NCBI RefSeq assembly: GCF_900114845.1
Contig: NZ_FOUK01000004.1
Location: forward strand, 372,001 to 436,000
Length of the DNA: 64,000 bases
Source: Pimelobacter simplex
GTDB taxonomy: Bacteria; Actinomycetota; Actinomycetes; Propionibacteriales; Nocardioidaceae
Direction: 5' to 3'
Numbering within the stretch: position 1 is the first letter of the stretch; the number at the start of each line of letters is the position of its first letter. The notes below the pieces were generated by a model. That model was not told the DNA's origin. It searched no databases and worked only from the letters and a program-made list of their open reading frames with translations. Made by a program: the position numbers and the translations under genes. Below are positions 17,073 through 25,756 of this stretch, one piece after another.

Positions 17073-17732
17073 GTGCCGCCCCGCTCCCCGTCCCGGACCC
17101 CGCTCTCGCCCCAGCGGATCGTCGTCGCCGCGGTCGAGGTCGCCGACCGCGACGGGCTGGGCGCGGTGAGCATGCGCAACGTGGGCAAGGCCCTGGGCGT
17201 CGAGGCGATGTCGCTCTACCACCACGTGGCCGGCAAGGAGGCGCTGCTCGACGCCCTCGTCGAGTGGGTCTTCGCCGGCATCGACCTGCCCGAACCCGGC
17301 GAGCCCTGGCGCCCGGCGATGCGTCGGCGCGCGGCGTCGGCCCGGGACCGGCTGGCCGCACACCCGTGGGCGGTCGGGCTGATCGAGTCGCGCAGCGCGC
17401 CCGGCCCCACGCTGCTGCGCCACCACGACGCCGTCCTCGGCAGCCTGCGCGCGGGTGGCTTTCCGGTCGCCGACGCGGCGCACGCCTTCTCGGTGATCGA
17501 CGCCTACGTCTACGGCTTCGTGGTCACCGAGGTGAACCTGCCGTTCGACTCGCAGGCCGAGGTCGCCGACATCGCCGCCGCGATGATGGAGACGATGCCC
17601 GAGGGGGACTACCCGCACCTCACCGAGCTGATCGTGAGCCACGCGCTGCAGCCGGGCTACGACCACACGAGCGAGTTCGGCTTCGGGCTCGACCTGATCC
17701 TCGACGGCCTCGCCCGGCTCGTGGAGGCCTGA
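17073..17732 (+). CDS. TetR-family regulator (tetracycline-repressor-like C-terminus)
   Basis: 219 residues. RIVVAAVEVADRDGLGAVSMRNVGKALGVEAMSLYHHVAGKEALLDALV is the DNA-binding part (quoted in family terms: conserved MxLYxHxxxKxxLLD). The C-terminal domain resembles that of tetracycline-repressor-like regulators (VIDAYVYGFVVTEVNLPF). The GTG at 17073 is chosen since TAAAGT ends 7 nt before it; an in-frame GTG at 17064 is the alternative. It controls the divergent NmrA-like gene by inference from the two operators. Confidence 0.85.
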   Translation: MPPRSPSRTPLSPQRIVVAAVEVADRDGLGAVSMRNVGKALGVEAMSLYHHVAGKEALLDALVEWVFAGIDLPEPGEPWRPAMRRRAASARDRLAAHPWAVGLIESRSAPGPTLLRHHDAVLGSLRAGGFPVADAAHAFSVIDAYVYGFVVTEVNLPFDSQAEVADIAAAMMETMPEGDYPHLTELIVSHALQPGYDHTSEFGFGLDLILDGLARLVEA

Positions 17733-17812
17733 GCGGCCGCGCGGTTTGCCGACGTGCTGTCCGGATACGATCCCCGGACCCCCCTCGTCCTTCGGAGCCC
17801 ACGGAGCCCTCG

Positions 17813-18310
17813 TTGACCGTCTTCCTCGTCCTCGGCATCGCCGGACTCGTCGTCCTCGCCCTGTCGCTGGTCGCCGGTGACCTCTTCGACGGCGCCTTCC
17901 AGGCGCTCGAGGCCGACTGGATCTCGACGGCCGCGATCGGCGGCTTCGTCTCCGCCTTCGGCTTCGGCGGCGCCGCGTCCGACGGCGCGGGCCTGCCGCT
18001 GCCGGTCTCGCTGGCGATCGGCACCGGCGCGGGCGTCGTCGTCGCCTGGTTCGCCTGGTGGCTGACCCGGCTGGTCAAGGACGGCCCCAGCGACGGCACC
18101 GTGTCGATCACCGACAGCGTCGGCCAGGTCGCGCGGGTGATCACCGACATCCCCGGCGACGGGTACGGCGTCGTGCGCGTCGTCGTCGGCGGCCACACCC
18201 TGCGCTTCAACGCCAGCGCCCACCAGCCCATCGCCGCCGGTACCGAGGTCAACGTGACCGGCGTCCTCTCTCCGACCGCGGTGAGCGTCACCGAGGTCTG
18301 GCAGCCCTGA
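17813..18310 (+). CDS. NfeD-like membrane protein
   Basis: 165 residues. Membrane helices at the N-terminus (LTVFLVLGIAGLVVLALSLVAG) and around VSLAIGTGAGVVVAWFAWWL, then a C-terminal OB-type domain beginning SITDSVGQVARVITDIPG with GGHTLRFNASAHQPIAAGTEVNV. NfeD proteins work with flotillins, and a flotillin gene follows 50 bp downstream. TTG at 17813 is the only sensible start close to the first helix, with GGAGCC upstream; this is uncommon but fits the frame. Confidence 0.8.
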   Translation: MTVFLVLGIAGLVVLALSLVAGDLFDGAFQALEADWISTAAIGGFVSAFGFGGAASDGAGLPLPVSLAIGTGAGVVVAWFAWWLTRLVKDGPSDGTVSITDSVGQVARVITDIPGDGYGVVRVVVGGHTLRFNASAHQPIAAGTEVNVTGVLSPTAVSVTEVWQP

Positions 18311-18360
18311 TCGACCGCCGACCCTGAACCCCCCACCCCAATGAATCGGAGACCGACGTC

Positions 18361-19893
18361 ATGAACGCCGAAGTCCTCGGGCCCATCGCCGGCATCGTGG
18401 TCCTGCTCATCCTGCTGGTGCTGCTCGTCACCAGCCGCTACAAGGTGGCGGGGCCGAACCAGGCCTTCATCGTCACCGGCCGCAAGGGCAAGGCGGTGAT
18501 CAACCCCGAGACCGGTGAGCTCACCACCGACCTCTCCGGCCAGAAGGTCGTGCTGGGTGGCGGCGTCTTCGTCATCCCGTTCGTGCAGAAGCTCGCCACG
18601 ATGGACCTCTCCAGCCGCCGGATCTCGGTGCAGATCCGCGGCGCCGTGTCCGGCCAGGGCATCAAGCTCAACCTCGACGGCGTCGCCATCGTCAAGGTCG
18701 GCGGCAACGCCGACCAGATCCGGCTCGGTGCGCAGCGCTTCCTGAGCCAGCAGGGCGACATCGAGACCTTCACCCAGGAGGTGCTCGCCGGTGCGCTCCG
18801 CTCCATCGTCGGTGGCCTGACCGTCGAGCAGATCATCCGCGACCGCGCCGCCTTCGCGCAGCGCGTGGCCGACGAGTCCGAGAGCTCGCTGACCGGCCAG
18901 GGCCTGATCCTCGACGCCTTCCAGATCCAGGACGTCACCGACGACGGCACCTACCTCGCCGACCTCGGCCGTCCCGAGGCCGCCCGCATCCAGCAGGCCG
19001 CCGCCATCGCCGAGGCCAACGCCCGCCAGGCCGCCGAGCAGGCGCAGATCGCCGCCGAGCAGGAGATCGCGGTCGCTCAGCGCACGCTCGCGCTCAAGCA
19101 GGCCGAGATCAAGTCCGAGACCGACGCCGCCGCGGCCCAGGCCGCCGCGTCCGGTCCGCTGGCCCAGGCCGAGCGCGACCAGGCGATCCTCGCCGAGCAG
19201 GAGAAGGTCGCCGTCCAGCAGGCCGCGCTGACCGAGCGCCAGCTCGAGACCCAGGTCCGCAAGCCCGCCGACGCCGAGCGCTACCGGGTCGAGCAGGAGG
19301 CCGAGGGACGTCGTACGGCCGAGATCGCGGGCGCCGACGCCCGCAAGGCCGCCACCATCGCCGCGGCCCAGGCCAAGGCCGAGGAGACCAAGCTCAGCGG
19401 TGAGGCCGAGAAGGCGCGGCGTGCCGCGCTCGCCGAGGCCGAGGCGATCGAGGGTCTCAAGCGCGGTGAGGCCGAGAAGGGCCGGCGTCTGGCCGAGGCC
19501 GACGCCACCCGGGCCGAAGGTGAGGCGCAGGCCGCCGCGACCCTCGCCATCGGCCAGGCCGAGGCCGAGGCGATGGACAAGCGGGCCGAGGCGTTCGCGC
19601 ACTACAACGACGCCGCCGTCCTGCAGATGCTCATCGAGGTGCTGCCGCAGATCGCCAAGGAGGTCGCCTCGCCGATCGCCGCGATCGACCAGCTCACCGT
19701 GCTCTCCACCGACGGCGCCGGCGCCCTGCCCAAGCAGGTCACCGACAACGTCACCCAGACCCTGCAGATGCTCAAGACCTCGACCGGTCTCGACCTCGAG
19801 TCGCTGATCAAGAAGTCGGTCGGCAAGGCCGCCGAGGGCGCGATCGCCGGCGAGCTCGACGGCACCGGCAACGGGACCGGCGCCGGGGCCTGA
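18361..19893 (+). CDS. Flotillin-like SPFH-domain protein
   Basis: 510 residues. One membrane segment at about 8-24 (GIVVLLILLVLLVTSRY), an SPFH/band 7 domain at about 30-190 with QKVVLGGGVFVIPFVQKLATMDLSSRRI-type sequence, then a long alanine/glutamate-rich coiled coil with repeated AEA and EAE heptads (about 205-430) and a C-terminal region ending in a Gly/Thr tail. Flotillins scaffold membrane microdomains and oligomerise through the coiled coil. It follows an NfeD gene, the usual partner. ATG at 18361 after GGAGACC. Confidence 0.92.
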   Translation: MNAEVLGPIAGIVVLLILLVLLVTSRYKVAGPNQAFIVTGRKGKAVINPETGELTTDLSGQKVVLGGGVFVIPFVQKLATMDLSSRRISVQIRGAVSGQGIKLNLDGVAIVKVGGNADQIRLGAQRFLSQQGDIETFTQEVLAGALRSIVGGLTVEQIIRDRAAFAQRVADESESSLTGQGLILDAFQIQDVTDDGTYLADLGRPEAARIQQAAAIAEANARQAAEQAQIAAEQEIAVAQRTLALKQAEIKSETDAAAAQAAASGPLAQAERDQAILAEQEKVAVQQAALTERQLETQVRKPADAERYRVEQEAEGRRTAEIAGADARKAATIAAAQAKAEETKLSGEAEKARRAALAEAEAIEGLKRGEAEKGRRLAEADATRAEGEAQAAATLAIGQAEAEAMDKRAEAFAHYNDAAVLQMLIEVLPQIAKEVASPIAAIDQLTVLSTDGAGALPKQVTDNVTQTLQMLKTSTGLDLESLIKKSVGKAAEGAIAGELDGTGNGTGAGA

Positions 19894-19983
19894 CGTGGCT
19901 TCCTCGACAAGGTCAAGGCCGCCTTCGCCGGCCCCGACATCGACATCGCGGAGGAGATCGCGAAGGTCGAGCCGGGGCACCGG

Positions 19984-20421
19984 GTGATCGGTCACGCGCG
20001 CGTCGTCGCCAGCGCCTTCGAGCGCGGCGGCGGCGTCGCCTCGGGTCCCAACAAGCTGCTCGGCAAGGCGGTCGAGGCCGCCTCGACCGCCGCGTCCGGC
20101 GCGCGCCACGTCGGCGGCGACGACGGCACCGTCGCCCGCGACCTGCCGCGGGCGGCCGACCTGCACGTGCTGGTGCTCTCCGACCGCGGCCTGTCGCTGT
20201 GGGACTTCGGCATGACCGGGACGTCGACCCCGCCCGACCACGTCGCCAGCGTGCCGCGGGCGTCGGTCGCGGCGATCACCGACACCGGCAAGAAGGCCCA
20301 GGGCGGGGTCACCGTCGCCCGGGTCTCCTTCACCGACGGGTCGTTCTTCGACTACCGGATCATGGAGAGGCCCGACACCGCCTTCTGGGAGGCGGTCGCC
20401 CGCTTCGACGACGCGGGCTAG
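19984..20421 (+). CDS. Hypothetical protein downstream of flotillin, N-terminus probably disrupted
   Basis: As it stands the longest usable frame is GTG 19984 to 20421, 145 residues, beginning VIGHARVVASAFERGGG. But the same frame is protein-like all the way back to the flotillin stop at 19891 (GFLDKVKAAFAGPDIDIAEEIAKVEPG, quoted in part) with no start codon. A GTG at 19895 would give a natural start MGFLDKVKAAF only if one G were added. So either one base is missing, or the flotillin TGA (context TGAC) is read through. Two likely strands and a tryptophan-rich end (LSLWDFGMTG, FWEAVARF) look like a PH-type fold. Function unknown. Confidence 0.6.
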   Translation: MIGHARVVASAFERGGGVASGPNKLLGKAVEAASTAASGARHVGGDDGTVARDLPRAADLHVLVLSDRGLSLWDFGMTGTSTPPDHVASVPRASVAAITDTGKKAQGGVTVARVSFTDGSFFDYRIMERPDTAFWEAVARFDDAG

Positions 20422-21089
20422 GCCCGGCCGGGAGCGACCAGGCCGTGGTCGTACGCGTAGACGATCGCGGCCGGTCGGTCCCGCAGGCCCAGCTTGGTGA
20501 AGATCCGGCCGACGTGGCTCTTCACGGTCAGCTCGGAGATCACCAGCTCGGCGGCGATCTCGCCGTTGCTGCGGCCCAGTGCGATCGCGCGCAGCACCTC
20601 GAGCTCGCGCGCGGTCAGCGGGTCGACGGCGGCACTGGGCGCGGCGGCGGTCAGGCCGCGGAAGCGGTCGAGCACGCGGCCGGTGACGGCGGGGTCGAGC
20701 CAGCTGCCGCCCTCGGCGACGGTCCGCACCGCCCGGATGAGGTCGTCGGCCGAGGAGTCCTTGAGCAGGAACCCGGCCGCGCCGGCCCGCAGGGCGCCGG
20801 AGAGCATCTCGTCGTCGTCGAAGGTGGTCAGCACCAGCACCGGCGGGCCGCCGGCGTCGACGACGGCCTGGGTGGCGGTGATGCCGTCGACGACCCGCAT
20901 CCGCAGGTCCATCACGACGACGTCGACCCCCGCCTCGCCGAGGCGGTCGAGGGTGCCGGGGAGCTCGCCGCCGTCGGCGCACTCGGCGGCGATCTCGAAG
21001 CCGTCGCGGCGGCGCAGGATCCGGCGCAGGCCGGAGCGGACGAGCTCCTGGTCGTCGACGAGGACGACCCGGACGGGGGTGGGGCTCAC
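20418..21089 (-). CDS. LuxR/NarL-type response regulator
   Basis: 223 residues. Receiver domain begins VRVVLVDDQELVRSGLRRIL; the phospho-acceptor is the Asp in VVVMDLRM; the C-terminal helix-turn-helix is LTARELEVLRAIALGRSNGEIAAELVISELTVKSHV in pieces. It is translated after the kinase (4-bp overlap) and pairs with it. The stop overlaps the stop of the convergent gene in the sequence CTAG. Confidence 0.92.
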   Translation of the reverse strand: MSPTPVRVVLVDDQELVRSGLRRILRRRDGFEIAAECADGGELPGTLDRLGEAGVDVVVMDLRMRVVDGITATQAVVDAGGPPVLVLTTFDDDEMLSGALRAGAAGFLLKDSSADDLIRAVRTVAEGGSWLDPAVTGRVLDRFRGLTAAAPSAAVDPLTARELEVLRAIALGRSNGEIAAELVISELTVKSHVGRIFTKLGLRDRPAAIVYAYDHGLVAPGRA

Positions 21090-22330
21090 GCGGTCTCCGC
21101 CTTCCAGAGGGTGCGGCCGCAGGGCAGCTCGCCGCGGGAGCGCCCCGGCGCTCCCAGCCGTACGTCGACCACCCACGCGCCGCCGTCCGGCCCGGCCTCG
21201 AGCCGGGCACCGAGCTGGGCCGCGCGCGCCTGCATGCCGGCCAGACCGGAGCCGAGCCCGTCGGGGCGGGGGCGTCCGGCGGGCAGCGGGTTCGTCACCA
21301 GCAGCCGGGCCCGCGCGCCGGTCACCGCGAGGCGCACCTGCACCTGGGCGTCGGCGCCGCCGTGCTTGACGACATTGGCGAGGGACTCCTGCGCGATCCG
21401 GTAGAGCCCCAGGCCGGCCGCGGCCGGGAGCCGCCCGGGGTCGCCCTGCTCGTCGTACTCGACGGCGAGGCCGGCGTCGGCCAGCTGCCGCACCAGCGCG
21501 CCGATGTCGCTCGCGCCGGGCAGGGCGCGGCGCTCCGCGGTGCCGTCGGCCAGCGTGCTGACCGCGCGGCGGATGTCGCCCATCGCGCGGCGGCCGACCT
21601 GCTCGGCGTCGGCGAGCGCGGCATCGACCTCGGCGACCGCCTCGGCGGTCTCGTCGGGCCCGCTCGCCTCGCGGACGTCGCGCAGCGCGTGCCGGGCGCC
21701 CGTGATCTGGAGCAGCGAGACGCTGAGCGAGTGGGCGACGAGGTCGTGGATCTCGCGGGCGATCCGCTCCCGCTCGGTCGTGGTCGCCCGCTCCCAGGCC
21801 TGCTCGCGGGCGTGCCGCTCGGCGATGAGCGCTCGCATCTGCCACAGCAGCATGGCGCCGATGACGAAGCCCAGCAGCAGCTCGGCGGTGTAGAGCGGGG
21901 CGCCGGTCAGGCCCGGCCCGAGCGCGGCGCCGATGAGCACGACCTGCCCGACGCCGGCCACCGCGAGCCCCTCGCGCAGCCCGTCGCGCGCGGTGATCTC
22001 GGCCGTGGCGAGGGCCAGCAGGACGGGCGCGAGGTCGAGCGCGCCGTCGACCGGGCGGGACAGCAGCAGCGCGGCCGCGGTCACGCTGCCCGCGGCGTCG
22101 ATCCACCACGGCAGCCAGCGGTTGGTGGTGAACTGGACCAGCGGCGAGGCGAGGACCAGCGGGACGCACACCAGCAGCGGGTCGAGCGGCCAGAGCGCGT
22201 CGCGGAGCGCGAGTGCGACGAGGAGCGACGCCACCTGCCCGAGGTGGGACGCGAGCGGCACCCACCACGGGTAGAGGATCTGGTGCCGTTCGAGGTTCGT
22301 CTCGATCCCGGCGCGCAACCAGCGCAGCAT
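21086..22330 (-). CDS. Sensor histidine kinase (HisKA_3 / NarL type)
   Basis: 414 residues with an N-terminal membrane domain of five to six helices (about 20-170), then ERERIAREIHDLVAHSLSVSLLQ containing the phospho-accepting histidine, and an HATPase domain with ESLANVVKHGG and GLGSGLAGMQAR. The ATG at 22330 is preferred because TAGGCT precedes it by 7 nt on the reverse strand; an upstream in-frame ATG at 22366 is possible. Signal unknown. Confidence 0.88.
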   Translation of the reverse strand: MLRWLRAGIETNLERHQILYPWWVPLASHLGQVASLLVALALRDALWPLDPLLVCVPLVLASPLVQFTTNRWLPWWIDAAGSVTAAALLLSRPVDGALDLAPVLLALATAEITARDGLREGLAVAGVGQVVLIGAALGPGLTGAPLYTAELLLGFVIGAMLLWQMRALIAERHAREQAWERATTTERERIAREIHDLVAHSLSVSLLQITGARHALRDVREASGPDETAEAVAEVDAALADAEQVGRRAMGDIRRAVSTLADGTAERRALPGASDIGALVRQLADAGLAVEYDEQGDPGRLPAAAGLGLYRIAQESLANVVKHGGADAQVQVRLAVTGARARLLVTNPLPAGRPRPDGLGSGLAGMQARAAQLGARLEAGPDGGAWVVDVRLGAPGRSRGELPCGRTLWKAETA

Positions 22331-22464
22331 GCCCACCAGCCTAGGGAGCGCGGCGCGCGCGGTCATCCCGCGGCGGAAGGGCGGTCGTCTCCTCCCCTGG
22401 TAGGAGACGCAGTGCCTGCCGTCGTCCGATGTCCCCAGGGGTACCGCGCTCGTAGGTTCGAGCC

Positions 22465-22773
22465 ATGACCTGGACCGAGACCAACCGCCGCTGGCAGGCG
22501 CTGCGCGTCGTCGAGGAGCAGCTCCGCACCTCGGTGCACCCGGTGCTGCCGTGGGACGACGAGCTCGCCCTCATCTTCGGCGACCGCGCCGGTCTGGTGG
22601 CGGCGCTCCGCTACCGCTGGCGGCTCACGATGAGCACCCAGCTCGACACGCACCTGCCCGAGCACGTCCTCGAGCAGAACCGGCGTGACCTCACCGCGCG
22701 CTTCCGCGCCCTGCGCGAGGCACTGGACAACGCGGCCGACGACGAGTTGGGTACGACGCATGCGGTCGCCTGA
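22465..22773 (+). CDS. Small hypothetical protein
   Basis: 102 residues, helical and charged, MTWTETNRRWQALRVVEEQL at the start and an arginine-rich middle. No membrane segment. TAGGTT (22453-22458) precedes the ATG by 6 nt. The last 14 nt overlap the P450 start, so the two are translated together. Function unknown; the linkage suggests a role next to the P450. Confidence 0.62.
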   Translation: MTWTETNRRWQALRVVEEQLRTSVHPVLPWDDELALIFGDRAGLVAALRYRWRLTMSTQLDTHLPEHVLEQNRRDLTARFRALREALDNAADDELGTTHAVA

Positions 22774-24091
22774 TCTCGCTCGCGCCGCCGACCTGCCGCG
22801 CTCGTTCACCGCGTGGGCGCTGGCGCACGGTCTGCAGCGCTCGCTCATCCAGCGCGGTGCCCGCAAGGGCGACCTGATCAGCCGGATGGTGATGGACCCC
22901 GCGCTGCGGGTGGACCCGTTCCCGGCGTACGAGGAGCTGCGGGGACGGGGCCCGATCAGCGCCAACGACCTGATCTCGGCCAGCGTCGACCACGCGGTCT
23001 GCAACGAGGTGCTGCGCAGCGACGCCTTCGGCACGGCCGGCGGTCAGGGCGAGCTGCCCAAACCGCTGCAGTGGCTGCACCACAAGGTGCTCGACCCCGA
23101 CACGCTCGGCCCGGTCGACCCGCCGTCCATGCTCGCGGTCGACCCGCCGCTGCACACCCGCTACCGCAAGCAGGTGGCCCGGGCGTTCACCGCCCGCAAG
23201 GTCGGCCGGATGGGCGACCGCGTCGAGCAGGTCGCCGCGAGCCTGCTCGACGACCTGGCCGGCGTCGAGGACTTCGACCTCATCGACCGCTACGCCTCGC
23301 AGCTGCCGGTGACCGTGATCGCCGACCTGCTCGGCGTCCGCGAGGAGGACCGCGGACGCCTCCTCGAGCTCGGCAACGAGGCCGCGGTGACGCTCGACCC
23401 GGGCCTGTCCTGGCGCCAGTTCCGGCGCGCCGAGAGCGCGCTGCGCGAGATGCACACGTGGTTCCGCGGGCACGTCGAGCGGCTGGCCGCCGACCCCGGT
23501 GACGACCTGATCAGCCAGCTCACGCTCCTCGAGGGCGACGACAGGCTGACGCCGGTCGAGCTGCACCAGGTCGGCCTGCTCGTCCTGGCCGCCGGCTTCG
23601 AAACCACCGTCAACCTGATCGGCAACGCCGTGGCGCTGCTCGACGCGCACCCCGAGCAGCTGCGCTGGCTGCAGGAGAACCCGGACGGCTGGACCAATGC
23701 CGTCGACGAGGTGCTGCGCCACCAGTCGCCGGTCCAGCTGACGCTGCGGATCGCGCTGCGCGAGACCGAGGTGGCCGGCAAGCGGTTCGAGCCGGGGCAC
23801 GGCATCCTGCTCTACCTCGGCGGCGCCAACCGCGACCCGGCCGTCTTCACCGACCCGGCGTCGTTCGACGTCACCCGGGCCAATGCCGACCAGCACATCG
23901 GCTTCTCCGCCGGCGTGCACTTCTGCCTCGGCGCGAGCCTGGCCCGGCTCGAGACGGCGGTCGCGCTGCGCGCGCTGTACGAGCGGCACCCGGACCTGCA
24001 CGTCGCCGGGCGCTCCGAGCGGCGCGGCACCCGCGTGCTGCGCGGCTACGAGCGACTGCCGGTGCGCACCTCGGCGTCCGTCACCGCCTGA
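22760..24091 (+). CDS. Cytochrome P450
   Basis: 443 residues, normal for soluble bacterial P450s. The I-helix oxygen-binding motif is AAGFETT; the ExxR is in EVLRHQSP; the heme-binding loop FSAGVHFCLGASLAR puts the thiolate ligand at C389. The substrate cannot be named. It needs a ferredoxin and reductase; a [3Fe-4S] ferredoxin is encoded at 27261. The ATG at 22760 overlaps the upstream gene. Confidence 0.92.
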   Translation: MRSPDLARAADLPRSFTAWALAHGLQRSLIQRGARKGDLISRMVMDPALRVDPFPAYEELRGRGPISANDLISASVDHAVCNEVLRSDAFGTAGGQGELPKPLQWLHHKVLDPDTLGPVDPPSMLAVDPPLHTRYRKQVARAFTARKVGRMGDRVEQVAASLLDDLAGVEDFDLIDRYASQLPVTVIADLLGVREEDRGRLLELGNEAAVTLDPGLSWRQFRRAESALREMHTWFRGHVERLAADPGDDLISQLTLLEGDDRLTPVELHQVGLLVLAAGFETTVNLIGNAVALLDAHPEQLRWLQENPDGWTNAVDEVLRHQSPVQLTLRIALRETEVAGKRFEPGHGILLYLGGANRDPAVFTDPASFDVTRANADQHIGFSAGVHFCLGASLARLETAVALRALYERHPDLHVAGRSERRGTRVLRGYERLPVRTSASVTA

Positions 24092-24147
24092 CCGGCAGTC
24101 TCCCCGAACCGCCGCGCGCGCCACCGCCGGGCCGCTAGATTCACCCG

Positions 24148-25197
24148 GTGAGAGTCTCCTCCCGACTCTCCGGCCTGGTGGGGCGCGCGCCGGCGCCGGA
24201 AGGGCCCCCCGAGCTCACCGCCCCCGAGCTCCGCACCCGCCTGCGCCGCGCCCGGGCGCGGGCGCGCCGCCTGCAGGCGGAGCTGGCCGACCTCAGGGCG
24301 CGGTACGACGGCCCCTCCCACCAGGCCCAGCTGACCGCCGCCTGGCGCGAGTGGCGCCACGTCCGGACCGCCGGCGGGGTCGAGGAGGGGCGCCAGTTCG
24401 ACAACAAGCTCGTCTCCTACGCCTTCGCCCAGTCGCACGGCGTGGCCTTCCCCGCGCTGCACGGGCGCTGGGAGTCCCTCGACGACGTCGACCCGGTCGC
24501 CCTCGCGGCCGCCCCCGAGTCGGCCTTCCTCAAGGCCGCGCACGGGGCCGCCGCCCTGGGCGTGGTCGCCACCGACGACGCCGCCGAGATCGCCTCCGCC
24601 CTGAGCCGCTGGCGGACCCTGGCCCGGCCCACCGAGCTGCGCCTCGACCCGCCGGTGATCGCGCCGCCGTACTTCACCGAGGAGCGGCTGCGCCCCGAGG
24701 GCGAGCTGCTGCTCGACATCAAGGTGTTCGCGTTCTACGGCGAGGTCGCCCAGGTGCTGCTGCTGGCCGTGCCGGACTACCGCGACCGCAGCGCCAACCG
24801 GATGCGCGTGCTCGGCCCCGACGGCGCCGACCTCGGCCCCGTCGTCACCACCGCCCCCATCGACCCGGACCTGCCCGTCCCCCGCCACCTCGCGGAGATC
24901 GTTGACGTCGCCCGCCGGCTCTCGCTCGCGCTGCGCCGTCCCTTCGTGCGCCTCGACTTCTACGACACCGGTGACCGCGCGCTGCTCGGCGAGATCACCC
25001 CCATGCCGGGCAACGTGAACCGCTACGTCCGCGCGCACGACGCCTTCCTCGGCGAGCACTGGGAGCGGTCCCGCGGCCGGATGCGCGCCGACGTCGCGGC
25101 CGGCCTGGACCCGCGCGTCGTCTGGGGCCCGGGCCCGCGCGAGCTGGTCTTCCGGGACGCCTCGCCGTGGCGGCCGGGCGAGCTCGCGCACCGCTGA
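24148..25197 (+). CDS. ATP-grasp / TupA-like protein
   Basis: 349 residues. After a basic helical start (ELRTRLRRARARARRLQAELADLRARYD, in pieces), the sequence FDNKLVSYAFAQSHGVAFPALHG and FLKAAHGAAALGVV fits the N-terminal nucleotide-binding part of an ATP-grasp fold; LLLDIKVFAFYGEVAQV and FVRLDFYDTGDRALLGEITPMPG give the catalytic half, with Asp, Glu and Asn for metal. TupA-like members work on cell-envelope polysaccharides. GTG with TAGATT (24136-24141) 6 nt upstream. Confidence 0.65.
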   Translation: MRVSSRLSGLVGRAPAPEGPPELTAPELRTRLRRARARARRLQAELADLRARYDGPSHQAQLTAAWREWRHVRTAGGVEEGRQFDNKLVSYAFAQSHGVAFPALHGRWESLDDVDPVALAAAPESAFLKAAHGAAALGVVATDDAAEIASALSRWRTLARPTELRLDPPVIAPPYFTEERLRPEGELLLDIKVFAFYGEVAQVLLLAVPDYRDRSANRMRVLGPDGADLGPVVTTAPIDPDLPVPRHLAEIVDVARRLSLALRRPFVRLDFYDTGDRALLGEITPMPGNVNRYVRAHDAFLGEHWERSRGRMRADVAAGLDPRVVWGPGPRELVFRDASPWRPGELAHR

Positions 25198-25204
25198 GCC
25201 TGCC

Positions 25205-25633
25205 TCAGTCGTCGACGGCCTCGGCGTCGCTGAGGTCCTCGACGCGGACGGGCCGGGAGCCGGCGAAGACCACGCTCACGCCGTACGGGTCGCAGAGCGG
25301 GAGGTCGCCCTCCGCGAAGCGCAGGTGCCACTCGTCGGCGTAGAAGTTCGCCTGCGCGCGCTCCAGCGGAAGGTCGGCGGCGGGACGGGCGACCAGGTCG
25401 GCCGCCGCGCCGGGGGTGAGTCCGTAGAAGGCGGGATCGGCGGCGAGGTGCGCGTGCAGGTGCTCGATCGCCGCGGCGACGTACGTGTCGACCTCGCGGA
25501 CCACGCGCGCGACCAGGTCGAGGTCGAGCGTGGTGAGCGGGGCGTCGTCCTCGAGGAGGAGGTTGACCTCGACCGGCTGGTCGAGCAGCGCGCTGTGCGG
25601 GAGCGGGGTCGGCTGCCAGAGCGTGGTGGTCAC
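25205..25633 (-). CDS. Hypothetical protein
   Basis: 142 residues, soluble, rich in Leu, Asp and Ala; VEVNLLLEDDAPLTTLDLDLVARVVREVDTYV is a strand-helix pattern and FYADEWHLRFAEGDLPLCDPYGVSVVFAG a conserved-looking C-terminal stretch. No family recognised. The GTG at 25633 is 7 nt from a TAGGGT box on the reverse strand; an in-frame GTG at 25642 is possible. It is divergent from the alkane-oxidation operon. Confidence 0.6.
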   Translation of the reverse strand: MTTTLWQPTPLPHSALLDQPVEVNLLLEDDAPLTTLDLDLVARVVREVDTYVAAAIEHLHAHLAADPAFYGLTPGAAADLVARPAADLPLERAQANFYADEWHLRFAEGDLPLCDPYGVSVVFAGSRPVRVEDLSDAEAVDD

Positions 25634-25664
25634 GACGGCCACCCTAGGGATGTGACGGCGAGCA

Positions 25665-25722
25665 CTTTACAACTCCGCCCCTCTTGTCAAACGCCTTTAC
25701 AAGTCCTACGGTCTTGTCAAAC
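25665..25722 (+). promoter_or_regulatory. alkB promoter with a doubled 30-bp operator element
   Basis: CTTTACAA at 25665 and 25695, and CTTGTCAAAC at 25683 and 25713, are each exactly 30 bp apart, so a 28-bp element occurs twice (25665-25692 and 25695-25722). Each element is an imperfect inverted repeat (TTTACAA against TTGTCAAA). TTGTCA (25684-25689), a 17-bp spacer and TACGGT (25707-25712) look like the -35 and -10 boxes, lying between and within the elements. The TetR gene at 27530 is the likely binder. Confidence 0.72.
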
Positions 25723-25756
25723 AGCAGGCGATGCCGACTGCGAGGAGGGCACGACG

